A DNA stretch of 64,000 nucleotides. It comes from Trichoplax sp. H2 (taxonomy: Eukaryota; Placozoa; Uniplacotomia; Trichoplacea). The stretch spans positions 186,001-250,000 of the forward strand of contig NOWV01000008.1 of NCBI GenBank assembly GCA_003344405.1, given 5' to 3'. Below, one piece after another: positions 11,701 to 22,545 of this stretch (position 1 is the stretch's first letter; each line of letters begins with the position of its first letter). The translations under genes and the position numbers were made by a program. Under the pieces are notes generated by a model. It worked only from the letters and a program-made list of their open reading frames with translations, was not told the origin of the DNA and searched no databases.

Positions 11701-13852
11701 AGCCTATTGTCCGCCCATAATTCGATAGCCTTTATGCAATTCATCAAATTAAGCAGAATACTAGCGTTGGTTGCAGACTGTTAAATGCTTAATTAGGTAA
11801 CAATATCGTGTAGCGATTAGCCTTAATTGTTTTTGCTGCTAACGTTACATTAATTAACAAGATGATTGATATTATATAAATTCCAAAATTAGTCAATGTA
11901 GTAAAATCTACTGCTAGTCAGTACCAGTTTTTATTAAATAATAATTAGAAGCACTTTAGATTAAGTAAAGCCCTATTATAAATATTTGTAATTTTATGAT
12001 ATTTACAAGTAAAAGTTGTTCTCGATATTGCAATTTTTAATAAAGTTATTTGAGAAGTTAGGCATGTCTACGAAAATAATAGCTTGCAAGGGGCAATCTG
12101 TCTTACAATTCGAACAGTTTAAATAGTAAATCAAGTGATGAAACGTAGCTATGATGCTAAGTGTAGAGTATAAATTTCCATTGGTAAAATTTCAAGATTA
12201 CTTAATACAAATAGTAACAGGCTAACGTAGACTTAAATGTATAATCAACAGACGTTCTCTCTCATTACCATTTAAAAGCATTTCCTCTAGCGTAATTCTA
12301 TGGTCACTCGATATTACTTTTGAGGCAGAGTACCACCATAATACTTTTGTTCTTAAGCAGTTTTGCTACTGTAGTGCTTACCAATCGATTATATTATTTG
12401 ATTCAAAATATTCTACCTTAATAAATAGTTATTTTTTCTCATTAATTACTCGTACGCGTATACTGCATAAAAAATACGTTCCGTATTTATACTAGCTCTG
12501 GCTGATCATTTCACGGTTAAAATATAGTTAACTATGATACAACACATCGATGATATCACCATTAAGGGAATTCCACAAATTAACTTTTAAAGATATTTAC
12601 AGTAGCAGTAAGTATCGGTCATTCCACTGTTGTCTACTAAATTCTCGATAAATATCCTAACTGATGATATTTCAATATTTAAACGAGTACTAAACAATAG
12701 CATTCGCAAGATTTTTTCAGTGTATGAATTTCACATATTTTTTATTTGCTAATTGAGAATTTTGAATTTACATTGGAAATTTTTGAATCGTTTTTAGTGC
12801 AATAATATTTTAAATCATTTATCATACTGCGTTCAGAAATCGATGTAATGATAAGTGTTGAAGTCTATACAAATCATTAATTAATTATAGTAACACGTTA
12901 TAGATGTATTCCAGCTACGAGTTGCGCATATAAATGAAGTCGATATGACATGAAATTTATTCAGTAAACGAGATAGACAGTTATATGATTCCTAAGCTCG
13001 TTCTATCCTACCTCTTCTGGGAAATTAAAACCTTATCATAAATTTAAGAAAGTCCATCTTAAGTAAAACATCAAGTATTATCGTTTCTGGTTAAAAATAC
13101 GTATTGTTGAATGATATAGTTAATTGCATTTATAAGAATATGCAGAGGAACCCGATCGTTGTATTCCAAGTGAAGTACTTTCGTCAATCTAGAGATTTGA
13201 CTAACTTAAGGTATCTTTAGCAAGCGGTTGGATGATTTTAAGTTTAATAAATTTCATACATAGTAGGGTTACAAGCTATCCCTAGAGCTCCGATCTAAGA
13301 TTCTATATATACGCGTATAAGCTTTGAGTTGCTTCGCCATGTTAAAATGGCTCATATATAATTAATCTTGATGTTCATATGACAATTACATACAGTTGCA
13401 AGCTCAAAATCAATTTTTATCCGAAAGTCTTTTCATTTATCAATACATCAATACAAAGTACCATGTAGATCTACTGATACGGTAGAAAGCTGCGATCATC
13501 ATATGCAGTACTTTTTTAGTCTACAGGCTAAATTATAGACTGTAATTGTTATTCATGTACACATATGCAATACTCCTAAAGTATTACAAGTATTCTAAAC
13601 AGTACGCTATTGTAAGGTAAATAGCCTATTTTGTCATACATGATTTTAGTAAAAGAAATGCTGTAATTTGAACAGGAAAGTACAACCATCGAATTCATAT
13701 TAAAAATGTTTGCGAATATGTATTTAAGTTAAAACCTCTTTGATACACGTTAAGAAATTTAGATTTCGTATTTGATATCGTACAAATAGTGGTTGAAATA
13801 CAAAGAATCGGGAATAATTTGTAATATACGACTAAGAGATATGTTTTACTTC
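8794..13852. other. AT-rich intergenic region
   Basis: Five kilobases of AT-rich sequence. One open frame at 8842-9081 has no recognisable domain and an amino-acid mix typical of random AT-rich DNA. I find no exon with homology, no RNA gene and no obvious tandem array. Its far end meets the 3' end of the minus-strand CHK2 gene. Confidence 0.4.
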
Positions 13853-16800
13853 TTATTTATTAGGTGATCCAGCAGTCATCTTCTTATTAGTATTACTTTC
13901 TAGATCATCTGCAGATCGCTTCTATAAACACAAATCATATCAAACTAAGTCACAAATATGAATGTATATCCCATAACAGGAGAGATTTGCAAAGTATGTT
14001 TCTCAGTACCGTAACGTTTTAAGTTACCTTGGGAAATTTATCGGGATACATTAAATTTTTGGCAATTTCCAAAGCATTCTCATCCTTATTATAACAATTT
14101 GAATTATTATTATAGCGTTTATTATAATTCTTATATGAGCGTACAGAACACCATCACACGGTATACAGTAGTTGTATGCTACACGTTGTAAACTTCTTAA
14201 GCATTGATTAACGATTTTAGAAACTTACTTTTAGCCAAGGGTGTCCTAATGCTTCATCAAGTGATAACCTGTCAGCAGCTTCAACTTGCATCAATCCACG
14301 AACTAGCTCTTTGGCTGCAAAGTAACAAATCAAACAATGTAAAAAATTTCATTCAAATACAACGAATGAATAAGCCGTTATTTTCCTACCTTCTTCAGAA
14401 ACATCCTTCCATTCATCCGGTGATCTATACCACCGTCTAGATAAAACTTTTGATTTTAAGATTTCAATTGTGTCAGCATCTTCTACTTCACTATCTGAAG
14501 CTGTAAATGGTTGATAGCCTGCCAAACTAATTTTATGGTACGTCGTATCATTTTAAAATCACAATTTTGTAGTTCCGTGTCTTTAGAAATAATACCGTCT
14601 ATTACTCACCATACATATAAAACAACACCTAAGCTCCACAAATCGACCGCTTTATTGTAACTTTGATTTCCTACTAGGACCTCCGGAGCCAAATAAGTTG
14701 GAGTACCTACGTATGATGTCATGAGAGATTTATCTCCGACAATCCTTGCTAGCCCAAAATCAGTCAATTTCACCAAAGTGTAAGGTTCATCGGTCTTTAA
14801 AAGAACATTTTCTAGCTAATATCGTATAACATAGGAAAGAATATACTACGTTACTTTATTGCCACGAAAACTAGCAATCGTGAAGTACGTTTATAATTCA
14901 AGTAATAACTCCTACCTTCAGGTCTCTATGGCTGATATTGTTTTTGTGTAGGTACTGAACAGCAAGTATAAATGATATCATGAGAGGGCGAAGTAATAGG
15001 TACGTCTCACTAGAGATCATGAAAAATTTACCTTGACAGCCTCTAGTAATTGATAGAATATAACTTTAAATTCTTGTTCACGAGCCCCAGCATATTTGCC
15101 ATATTTTACAACCCTATCGAACAATTCTCCACCTTCAGCTCTATAAAACGGTGAAAATAAATGCAGTATTTGGGCAAAACAACGTGCGCTTGTCATTTAA
15201 ATCCTCACTTTAGTATATTCTTTGCAAAATAAATACAGCTATTATCGTAATTAATATACTATACCCGTATGAATATATACATACGCACATATATGGATAT
15301 AGAATGTATACAAGTACATAGGAATTATCGTATAAGAATATTTGATTGACACATGTAGAATCATCTTTTAGCAATACAAGTTTAAAAGTATTGAGGGAAG
15401 GGTTGGTACAACTCTAGAACAATACAAAGTGCTTCCGGCGAGTCAAAAACGTCTTCAACTGTAGTCATACAAGGCTGAAATAGAAAGTTACGTTCAATAT
15501 CATACTTATCAATAGTCACAGGAAAGCAGTTATAAGACTTACATGGTGTAAGCTCTTTAATATTTTTACTTCCTGCATCAGTCGTGAAGTTGAAGTTAGA
15601 GCCTAAATGTTGATAGATTTAGTTAATATAAGTACAGTATATAGTCCCACCAATAACATCTTATGACCACGAATATCAGCTCTGATTTCATTACTGTCAG
15701 TAAAATGCTTACCCCACCGGTGAAAGACAAATTCTTTTTCTTAATAATCTTCACAGCATATTTTTGACATGACTTCTTATCGAAAGCTAATTTGACTACT
15801 CCACATGCACCACTATAAAGAAATTATTTTAAATGGTCTAAAAAGCACTTTTGAATTTGATTATCATGTACATATTTTAGCAGCAAACTAAATCATAGAA
15901 ACAATTACCTCCCTAGCTCTCTTGATATATCGTAATGTTTAGTCAACTCCTACAGTATGAAATTTAGAGATGACATGAGATCATAGAATACCAACTGAAA
16001 TGCCTATTGCAATTTAATTTAAAAAATTATGCAAACCTTTGGATAAAACTGCTTACTAGCAGATGCAACAGCGATATCATAGAATACGTAAGCTACAACA
16101 TGTGAATAAAGAAGAAATACCATTATAGCAAAATTATTGCAAACTTAATTAATATCGTAAAAAAATTTATCATTATTAGATAAAAATTAAATATTGCCTA
16201 ATATATACCGTTAAAGAGGATTGATGAATGATGTTAACTACAACAGTAGCAACACGTATCCTGATTAACTATGACATCAATTACCTTTGTTGTTTGGAAC
16301 AGCAAGAGAAATTACATCGTTGTTCATAATGGCACGCTTTTGATTCTTTCCTATCACAAAGTATCAACACTTGAGATTAGCTGTTTCTTTTATAGTAGTT
16401 GTGTTATTGAATCGTATTAAAATGTAAATGAAAGTGTAGCAAGGCCAGCCTTTAGGGTTCAATTAATGTACAAACTGAGTAAAATACTTGAATTGCAAGT
16501 CCATTGATAAATTATATCAAAAATATTGATTTCTAACCTATCTTTTCTCCATTTAGAAACGTACCATTAGTGCTAAATTTTAAAATCAAGAATTATTTGT
16601 GAAGCAATGGTTTATGCAGAATATCATTAATATATTAATATGCGTGCAGGGATGTGGGAAATCAATTTTTAAAATCTAAGAAAAGTAAGTATGAATAGTA
16701 CCTCATGTCTTGTATAAAAGTGTTATATCCTGTACTTGAGCCTTTCCTTTCCTAATTCAATAAGATGGTAGATAGTAAGTGGATCTATTTATACATATGT

Positions 16801-17510
16801 ATAATGCATTGTTTAAGCGTTTTCACGTATATCATCAATTGATGGATTACAACAAAAGTAATTCAAGGTTACCCTGGATACGTTGAAGTGACACTTGCTA
16901 AACGCACGGTAATGATGATTCTTATCATTATCACTACTAAAACAAAAATCGCATCCACTCCTACCAAAGGTGTTGGTATCTTCTATTAAATCTAATTGAT
17001 GGAAAAATGTTTATTAGTTGATTTGTAGTTAACCTTGCTTTGAAGTTTCTATTTTTAGAATTTTAAGTTTCATGATTAAGACACAAGCTTCTTCATCATG
17101 AATGCGCTGCCAATGAACATCTTTATACAGTATTAGCATACAATATACATGCTAAGTTAAGCTGTAAATAGTGGTTATATGAGAATATCAGGTAATAAAA
17201 TAGTAAAATACACTGTCGATGCTGATTACTATTGTTATTTACATTTTAATTGATAGCAATGTTTATATATAGTAGAAATACGGATTACAAACAGTGTTTA
17301 CAGTATGCGACAATTATCGTCCAGATAATATGCAGTAGAGTATCCTTATTACTATCAATTATTGCCTTTTCAATAGCTATATAAAAAGTTACCACATTTA
17401 GAGAATCCTTGACCAACAGGCAAGAAAGTAGCCCAAACAAGTTCATCAGCAAAGTTATCCTGTGAATGTTGTTCCTCGATCATGTTGACGTCCAAGGTTG
17501 GATTATCCAT
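13853..17510 (-). CDS. CHEK2: CHK2 checkpoint kinase (FHA plus Ser/Thr kinase), 17 exons, 467 aa
   Basis: A nuclear kinase that relays DNA double-strand-break signals from ATM. Exons, 5' to 3' on the minus strand: 17393-17510, 16873-16982, 16702-16751, 16538-16572, 16285-16350, 16037-16092, 15909-15949, 15713-15812, 15543-15602, 15410-15474, 15032-15140, 14916-14954, 14610-14815, 14390-14526, 14229-14314, 14028-14084, 13853-13921. All splice phases close. The FHA domain spans about residues 28-135 ([23 protein letters not shown]). The kinase has LGSGACGVV at 157-165, Lys180, Glu203, HRDLK 279-283, DFG 302-304 and a CHK2-type activation loop ending GTPTYLAPE. The tail is basic (KRSADD, NKK), like the NLS end of human CHK2. 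It is shorter than the human protein (543 aa) because only about 27 residues precede the FHA, with a single SQ (Ser16). The frame stays open upstream of the chosen Met, so an extra 5' exon is possible. Confidence 0.93.
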
Positions 17511-17930
17511 GATTAAAGGCAGGTAGTTTACTGGTAGATTATTATCCAGGAAAAAGCTCTAACCTCTACATTTGAGTTGATATAATGTGCTTACAATTAA
17601 AATCTTCTTCTAACACTGCATCGAGTATAGTAGTAATTAGCTGTGTTAATGTAATATTTTGTCTCTTTGTTATTGTCAAGTGAAGCGAAGAAGTGCAGTT
17701 TTGCAAGTTTTGAATTGGTGCTTACTGTCAGTGATCCACTGTACTACAACTACAAGCATTTCTAGCCATAGTCTACCATCTATTCATTGACTGAAATTGT
17801 CGCTCAGGCTGCAGTAGATGCTCATTGCTCTCTACTTCATTTCAAGCTACGCTGTTGATTTCTAATTGTAAGCTAAAATAATTGACGATGTTGCCTACTG
17901 TTGTAGACCCATGCAAGGCTGGTAGCAGAC

Positions 17931-18070
17931 ATGTGCTTGGTAATAACAGCACATCAATCTACCTTGGAACGAGTCGGCACCGGATCGGATCGTGCCGCTC
18001 TTGATCATCATTTGTCATTGCAGGATATTCTGTGTCTTAATAGTCAACTTCAATACTATAGAGATGCAGT
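17931..18070 (+). CDS. Possible isolated coding exon, unrecognised
   Basis: The open frame at 17931-18185 contains, from about codon 7, a stretch with coding-like composition (TLERVGTGSDRAALDHH, then a Leu/Gln-rich LSLQDILCLNSQLQYYRD) that looks like a coiled-coil segment. A possible acceptor (aacag at about 17950) and a possible donor (gtactc at about 18078) flank it. I cannot place it in a family or find partner exons in the repeat-rich sequence on either side. It may be an exon relic or chance. Confidence 0.25.
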
Positions 18071-18296
18071 ATTAAAAGTACTCGACTTACCGATAATTCT
18101 AATCGCCAATAGATCATTCAATTTCAACGTTGGAGTTTGTTTTCCAGCAATCACTACAGCTAGCGGACTTGGCTTTAGCCTTTAGCTTCCTTTTTGTTGT
18201 GGACTTGGTCAGCTGAACTGTCACTTGTACTGTAGACGTCACTTCCAGGCGTGTCAATATGCAAATTGAGGCGGTGTACAGTAAGCCGGAATGGAC

Positions 18297-18480
18297 CGCT
18301 GTATTGTACTGTACTGTACTGTACTGTACAGTACTGTATCATAGTAAAAGAAGTAGTTGAGTACTGTAGCTTAGGACTGTAGCTGAGGACTGTAGCTGAG
18401 GACTGTAACTCATAGTCCATACTGTACTTTACAGTACTGTGTACGGTGTCTGTACAAAACGTACTGTACTCGAGTATGTA
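18297..18480. repeat. (CTGTA)n/(TACAG)n hairpin-forming tract
   Basis: The pentamer ctgta repeats about five times near 18301-18335, then the sequence switches to its reverse complement, giving perfect inverted repeats. Near 18361-18410 'aggactgtagctg' repeats three times. Open frames across it on the minus strand (18175-18738) are produced by the repeat and are not treated as genes. Confidence 0.85.
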
Positions 18481-19043
18481 ATTTACCGACTGTGTTGTAG
18501 TGCGCTTGTGCAGTATTAAACTGTCTGGTACCATGCAACACAAAACCAACCTAGCATTGACAGCTACCAGGCAGCCCATTTGCATGTCCATTACGGACAG
18601 GATAGTATACCGTTGTAGGCATGTAATACAGTTGGAAGGATCCGTAAAATGATCGGTGTTCGCATTTTGGTTAAGTGAACGACCATTTCCCGTCGCTCTC
18701 TTTCTTTTTAGTCGTTTCTGATGCTTCACAGCCTGCATTGAATCAATTTGAACTCAGTGTCGCCAATGTTGTGACTTTTATAATACGTTTCTTCTTTGCA
18801 GTAACTGCGACTATTGATTGTAACATGGCTGGCGCTGTGCACGACAGTCATATCGTAGCTTGCTGCCTTGTATTGTACGTGCTATAGAACTGGACTTTAC
18901 AACCTCGAATTGGACACGATTCATGTTTCCCACATAGGATGCTCTAGAGTTGGCAAAGCTGTCATTAACAGTAATATATACGGTATATAAACATATATCC
19001 TGTATTTTTTTACACATGATGCCGATACTAAAACTGTTGTATA

Positions 19044-19425
19044 TACAAAGTGGCTTTGGAGTAACAAGTAGTGATGTGATGTGCAATCTTAATAAAGTGT
19101 ACGTAATTAAGAACAAGAATAAAGTTTGAGATATTATGCATATCCCATTGGCCTTTTAGTCCTGCTATTACAAAGTGGTTTTGGAGTAATAAGTCATGAT
19201 GTGATGTGCAATCTTAATAAAGTGTGCGTCATTAAGAACAAGAATAAAGTTTGAGATATTATGCATATCCCATTGGCCTTTTAGTCCTGCTATTACAAAG
19301 TGGTTTTGGAGTAATAAGTCATGATGTGATGTGCAATCTTAATAAAGTGTACGTCATTAATTAAGAACAAGAATAAAGTTTGAGATATTATGCATATCCA
19401 ATTGGCCTTTTAGTCCTGCTATTAG
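19044..19425. repeat. Tandem repeat, about 125 bp unit, three copies
   Basis: Units start at 19044, 19170 and 19295, each beginning 'acaaagtgg(t/c)tttggagtaa' and containing 'tgcaatcttaataaagtgt', 'aagaataaagtttgagatat' and 'cccattggccttttagtcct'. The second and third copies are nearly identical. The third has a small 'attaa' insertion. No coding function is seen. Confidence 0.9.
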
Positions 19426-19514
19426 CATATTATTATTTTTCATCGTGCTGCGAAATGGCTGGTGTAATATTACAAAATGGTATAAAATGGCCAGTGTAAT
19501 ATTACGTAATCTAT

Positions 19515-19675
19515 AATCTACAACAGTACAGTACAGTACAGAACTGTACAGTATTTTCCATTTTTCATACAGTAGAATTGTACAGTACTGTACGGTCATG
19601 ACTTCTGTACTGTACTGTACTGTACAGTACATCACGTGCCACATGTACTGTACTGTACGGTCATGACTTCTGTAC
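19515..19675. repeat. (CTGTA)n/(TACAG)n hairpin-forming tract
   Basis: Strand-switching pentamer runs (acagtacagtacagaactgt near 19522, tgtactgtactgtactgtac near 19608) with a repeated spacer 'gtacggtcatgacttctgta' at about 19590 and 19655. The sequence can fold into long hairpins. No gene is seen. Confidence 0.85.
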
Positions 19676-19879
19676 ACTACTTAAGTTGCATCAAACCAAC
19701 GCCCAGCTGCAATTGAGAATTTGCGAAAATTCTAAGCGATCTTTCCTTGCAGAATTGATAAAGGTAAGCTGATGGCTGATAACAGCCCATACCTAGTTAA
19801 CGTTTATATCAATTATCTCAATCAATCTGACGGTAATAAGTAGCTAAAATTGTTATAAAGTGACTTTTTGAGTAGTAAG

Positions 19880-20055
19880 CGTTGTGTTTCCACTCTTAGT
19901 CGTTAACGTTAGCTCGAGGGACTTTGATACACTCCTCCTAGTAAGCTTACTAAAAGACTCTTTTATTTAAGATTTACTCATTTACTGCATTAAAATAGTA
20001 TAGCCGTAATGACGTATTCTACACTTATCTTAGTAATTCACTTACCATTTCATTG
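19880..20055. mobile_element. Dispersed non-coding element, copy 2, just upstream of the GST gene
   Basis: This shares the block order of the element at 7757-7900: 'gtttcca(c/t)tcttagtcgtt', 'gactttgatacactcctcct', 'aaagactctttta', 'agccgtaatgacg' and 'cttatcttagtaattcactt'. It ends about 115 bp before the GST start codon and may therefore sit in its promoter or 5' leader. No terminal duplication can be proved by eye. Confidence 0.55.
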
Positions 20056-20171
20056 ATATCAAGTCGACATAGTGAGACAGAGATGCGAGCCTGAATGATT
20101 CTGAAAGCACTCTAATCATGACACCATGAATGTTTGCAATCATTTTTTAGACACCAACAAACCGGAAAACA

Positions 20172-22545
20172 ATGGATAAAGTTCTCTTTTATGTTGATCC
20201 TGTTTCGGAACCCTGCAGGTCTGTGCAAATGTTCCTGGATGCTACCAACATTCCCTATGAAGCTAAAATTATCAACTTACTAACCGGTAATAACACGCGT
20301 AGATTTGCTTTATCTCTTGATAAATAAATAAATAATTGTCAATGTCTTTTGACAGTAAATACAATAGTACAGTAGGGTTAACGACTGACTGGACCTTGTA
20401 GACCCCATGCTGTAATGACATGATATGACAATTGTGCTAGTTGCATTACAATAAAATTGATCATAGTTATGATAGTGTGAGCAGTGCAAAATTTGCTGGG
20501 AAAATGTTGTCAATCTCCATATTGACAATATACAGTAGACGAGGACGCGTATTTGGCGTCTGTGTTGTTCCTGTAAAATATACACAGTAGTGATTAGACT
20601 CAAGATCCCTGATTTAGAATTTACTGATGCGGTAAATTATAGCGATGTAGTTCATAATCTAATGCATTTAAGTTGTGGCAACAACTCCCCGATCGGCAAT
20701 ATTCTTTGGCAGCTCATAATGCAATATTATAGTACTGTATAGCTAGATAAAAATCTTTTCGCCCTAGCGGTTCTAGGCAGCTGCTGCTTCTTGCTAACCA
20801 AGACTGTAGTAACAGTTGATCTACTGCTTACACGTTACGTGGATAATGTAATTGATAATAATAATAAGAATGATAAATTACCGTGATGTTGTACTACAGT
20901 GAATTAAAATAGGAGTATGTCTGCAGTCTGTAGTAGATTATCTTGCTCTCTTTTATCGTTTACTGTTGTTATGGTGCGATGAACGGATCCAATGGTAACC
21001 TTTCAGATCGAAATTCTAATCTAAAGGACTGATGACTATGGCGGTTTCGTCATGCGCGATTATACTCCACCGTCATCTAGCATACGAGTACACTAACCCA
21101 TCGTCGGTCGAGTATCATTTCAGTTTATAGAATTACATTGAAATTTGAAGAACAGTTTTACTGTAGTAGAATATCGACATCCTGATCACACGATTTGATA
21201 TTAACCATATACGATATACTGTACACTTACTGTAGAAGCATAGATTAATAACCTGTGTTAAAGGGTGATTTATTACATTTTTTTTAATAATCAATTACTA
21301 AACAAAAATTTTGACCTTGATTTAAATATTTGCAGCTGAACATCGTACAGACGAGTATAAGGCTATTAATCCAACTCAAACTGTACCAGCCATTGCTCAT
21401 GGAGATCTTAAATTATTTGAAAGGTAATAAAGCTATAGGGCGTTTAAGGACTTGCCACTACCGGTACTAATAACACATAATCTTAGATCTTGTAGTATTG
21501 TTGGTTCTTCTACAACTGTTATCCAAAAGATAATTCTTCATATCTATTTTTAAGATAACAGGTAGAGATGAAAATCTTAGATTTCTTCTCCACTTAGCTA
21601 CATTCCTGAAAGCCTTACTTTCTGCTCAATGTATATGCCACTTTTTAAAGACCCCTTTATTAATAAACTAACCAAAGGATTCGTTGTCACAATCATGCTA
21701 TATTTAATAGGCTTCAGTATAGTTCATTAGTTACTCCCGGTATAAAATTACATAATTCACAAACATCACCTTACTGCAATCAGTCGATCATGTATGGGAA
21801 TTGCATCTACGAAGATAACTATATATAGTTTTGATAAATGCTGTTAATAGTTTGCATTATTTATGGCTATCCAAATTAAAAAAGCTTCATTTTTTTGGTT
21901 TACCTGTTAGCGTTGCTATTCTCATCTACTTGACTGACAAATTCTCTACACCTGATCATTGGTATCCAAGCGATTTAAAGAAAAGAGCAAAGATAAATGA
22001 ATACCTTCAGTGGCATCACATGAATACGAGATGGAAGGGTGGACTGCTTGTCATGCTGAAGTTTGTGAGTTAAAAGGGATAGATCCGAATTTATTAGTAC
22101 AACATAATGTACTTTGTATAATATCGATTATGTGTACCTATTGTCTTGGTGTACGGGCAATGGCGATGTTACTGAATTCTTAAATATCTCAATACATCCC
22201 TAGGTCTTCCTTCCCATGTTCCTCAAGGTGGAGGTCAGTGAAGAGGAACAAAATGCTGCCATCACTGCTTTGAAGGAAACGTTAGATGTTTTCGAAAAGT
22301 GCTTTCTCAAAGACAACAAATTTATTGCTGGCGACGAAATCTCAATTGCCGATTTGATGGCTATCGGTGAACTTATCGCACCTGATGGCATTGGTATTTA
22401 CGCTGGTAAGAATAGGCCAAAAGTTGAAGCATGGCATAACAGAGTTAAGGAAGCTCTTGGTTCGCATTATGATGTAGCACATAAAACACTTTATGAGCTT
22501 GGTAGTACTTTAAAAAGTGGACTGTCAAAGTCGATTGATTACTGA
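20172..22545 (+). CDS. Theta-class glutathione S-transferase, 4 exons
   Basis: A cytosolic enzyme that conjugates glutathione to electrophiles. Exons: 20172-20286, 21336-21423, 21911-22064, 22204-22545, with closed phases and about 232 residues, close to human GSTT1 (240). The first exon gives the thioredoxin-like start MDKVLFYVDPVSEPCRS, where the theta class uses the Ser near the start of this segment for thiolate activation. The second holds the glutathione-site segment around NPTQTVPAI (TVPAI cis-Pro). The third starts SVAILIYL and contains DHWYPSDLKKRAKINEYL, very like GSTT. The fourth is the helical C-terminal domain with ISIADLMAI and ELIAPDG. Intron 1 is over 1 kb, long for this window. 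I cannot say which theta paralogue it is. Confidence 0.92.

Noticed and set aside
18175-18738. 187-residue minus-strand open frame
   Set aside because: It runs through the CTGTA/TACAG tract, and its Tyr/Ser/Thr/Val-rich sequence is the repeat in translation. It has no domain and overlaps other frames.
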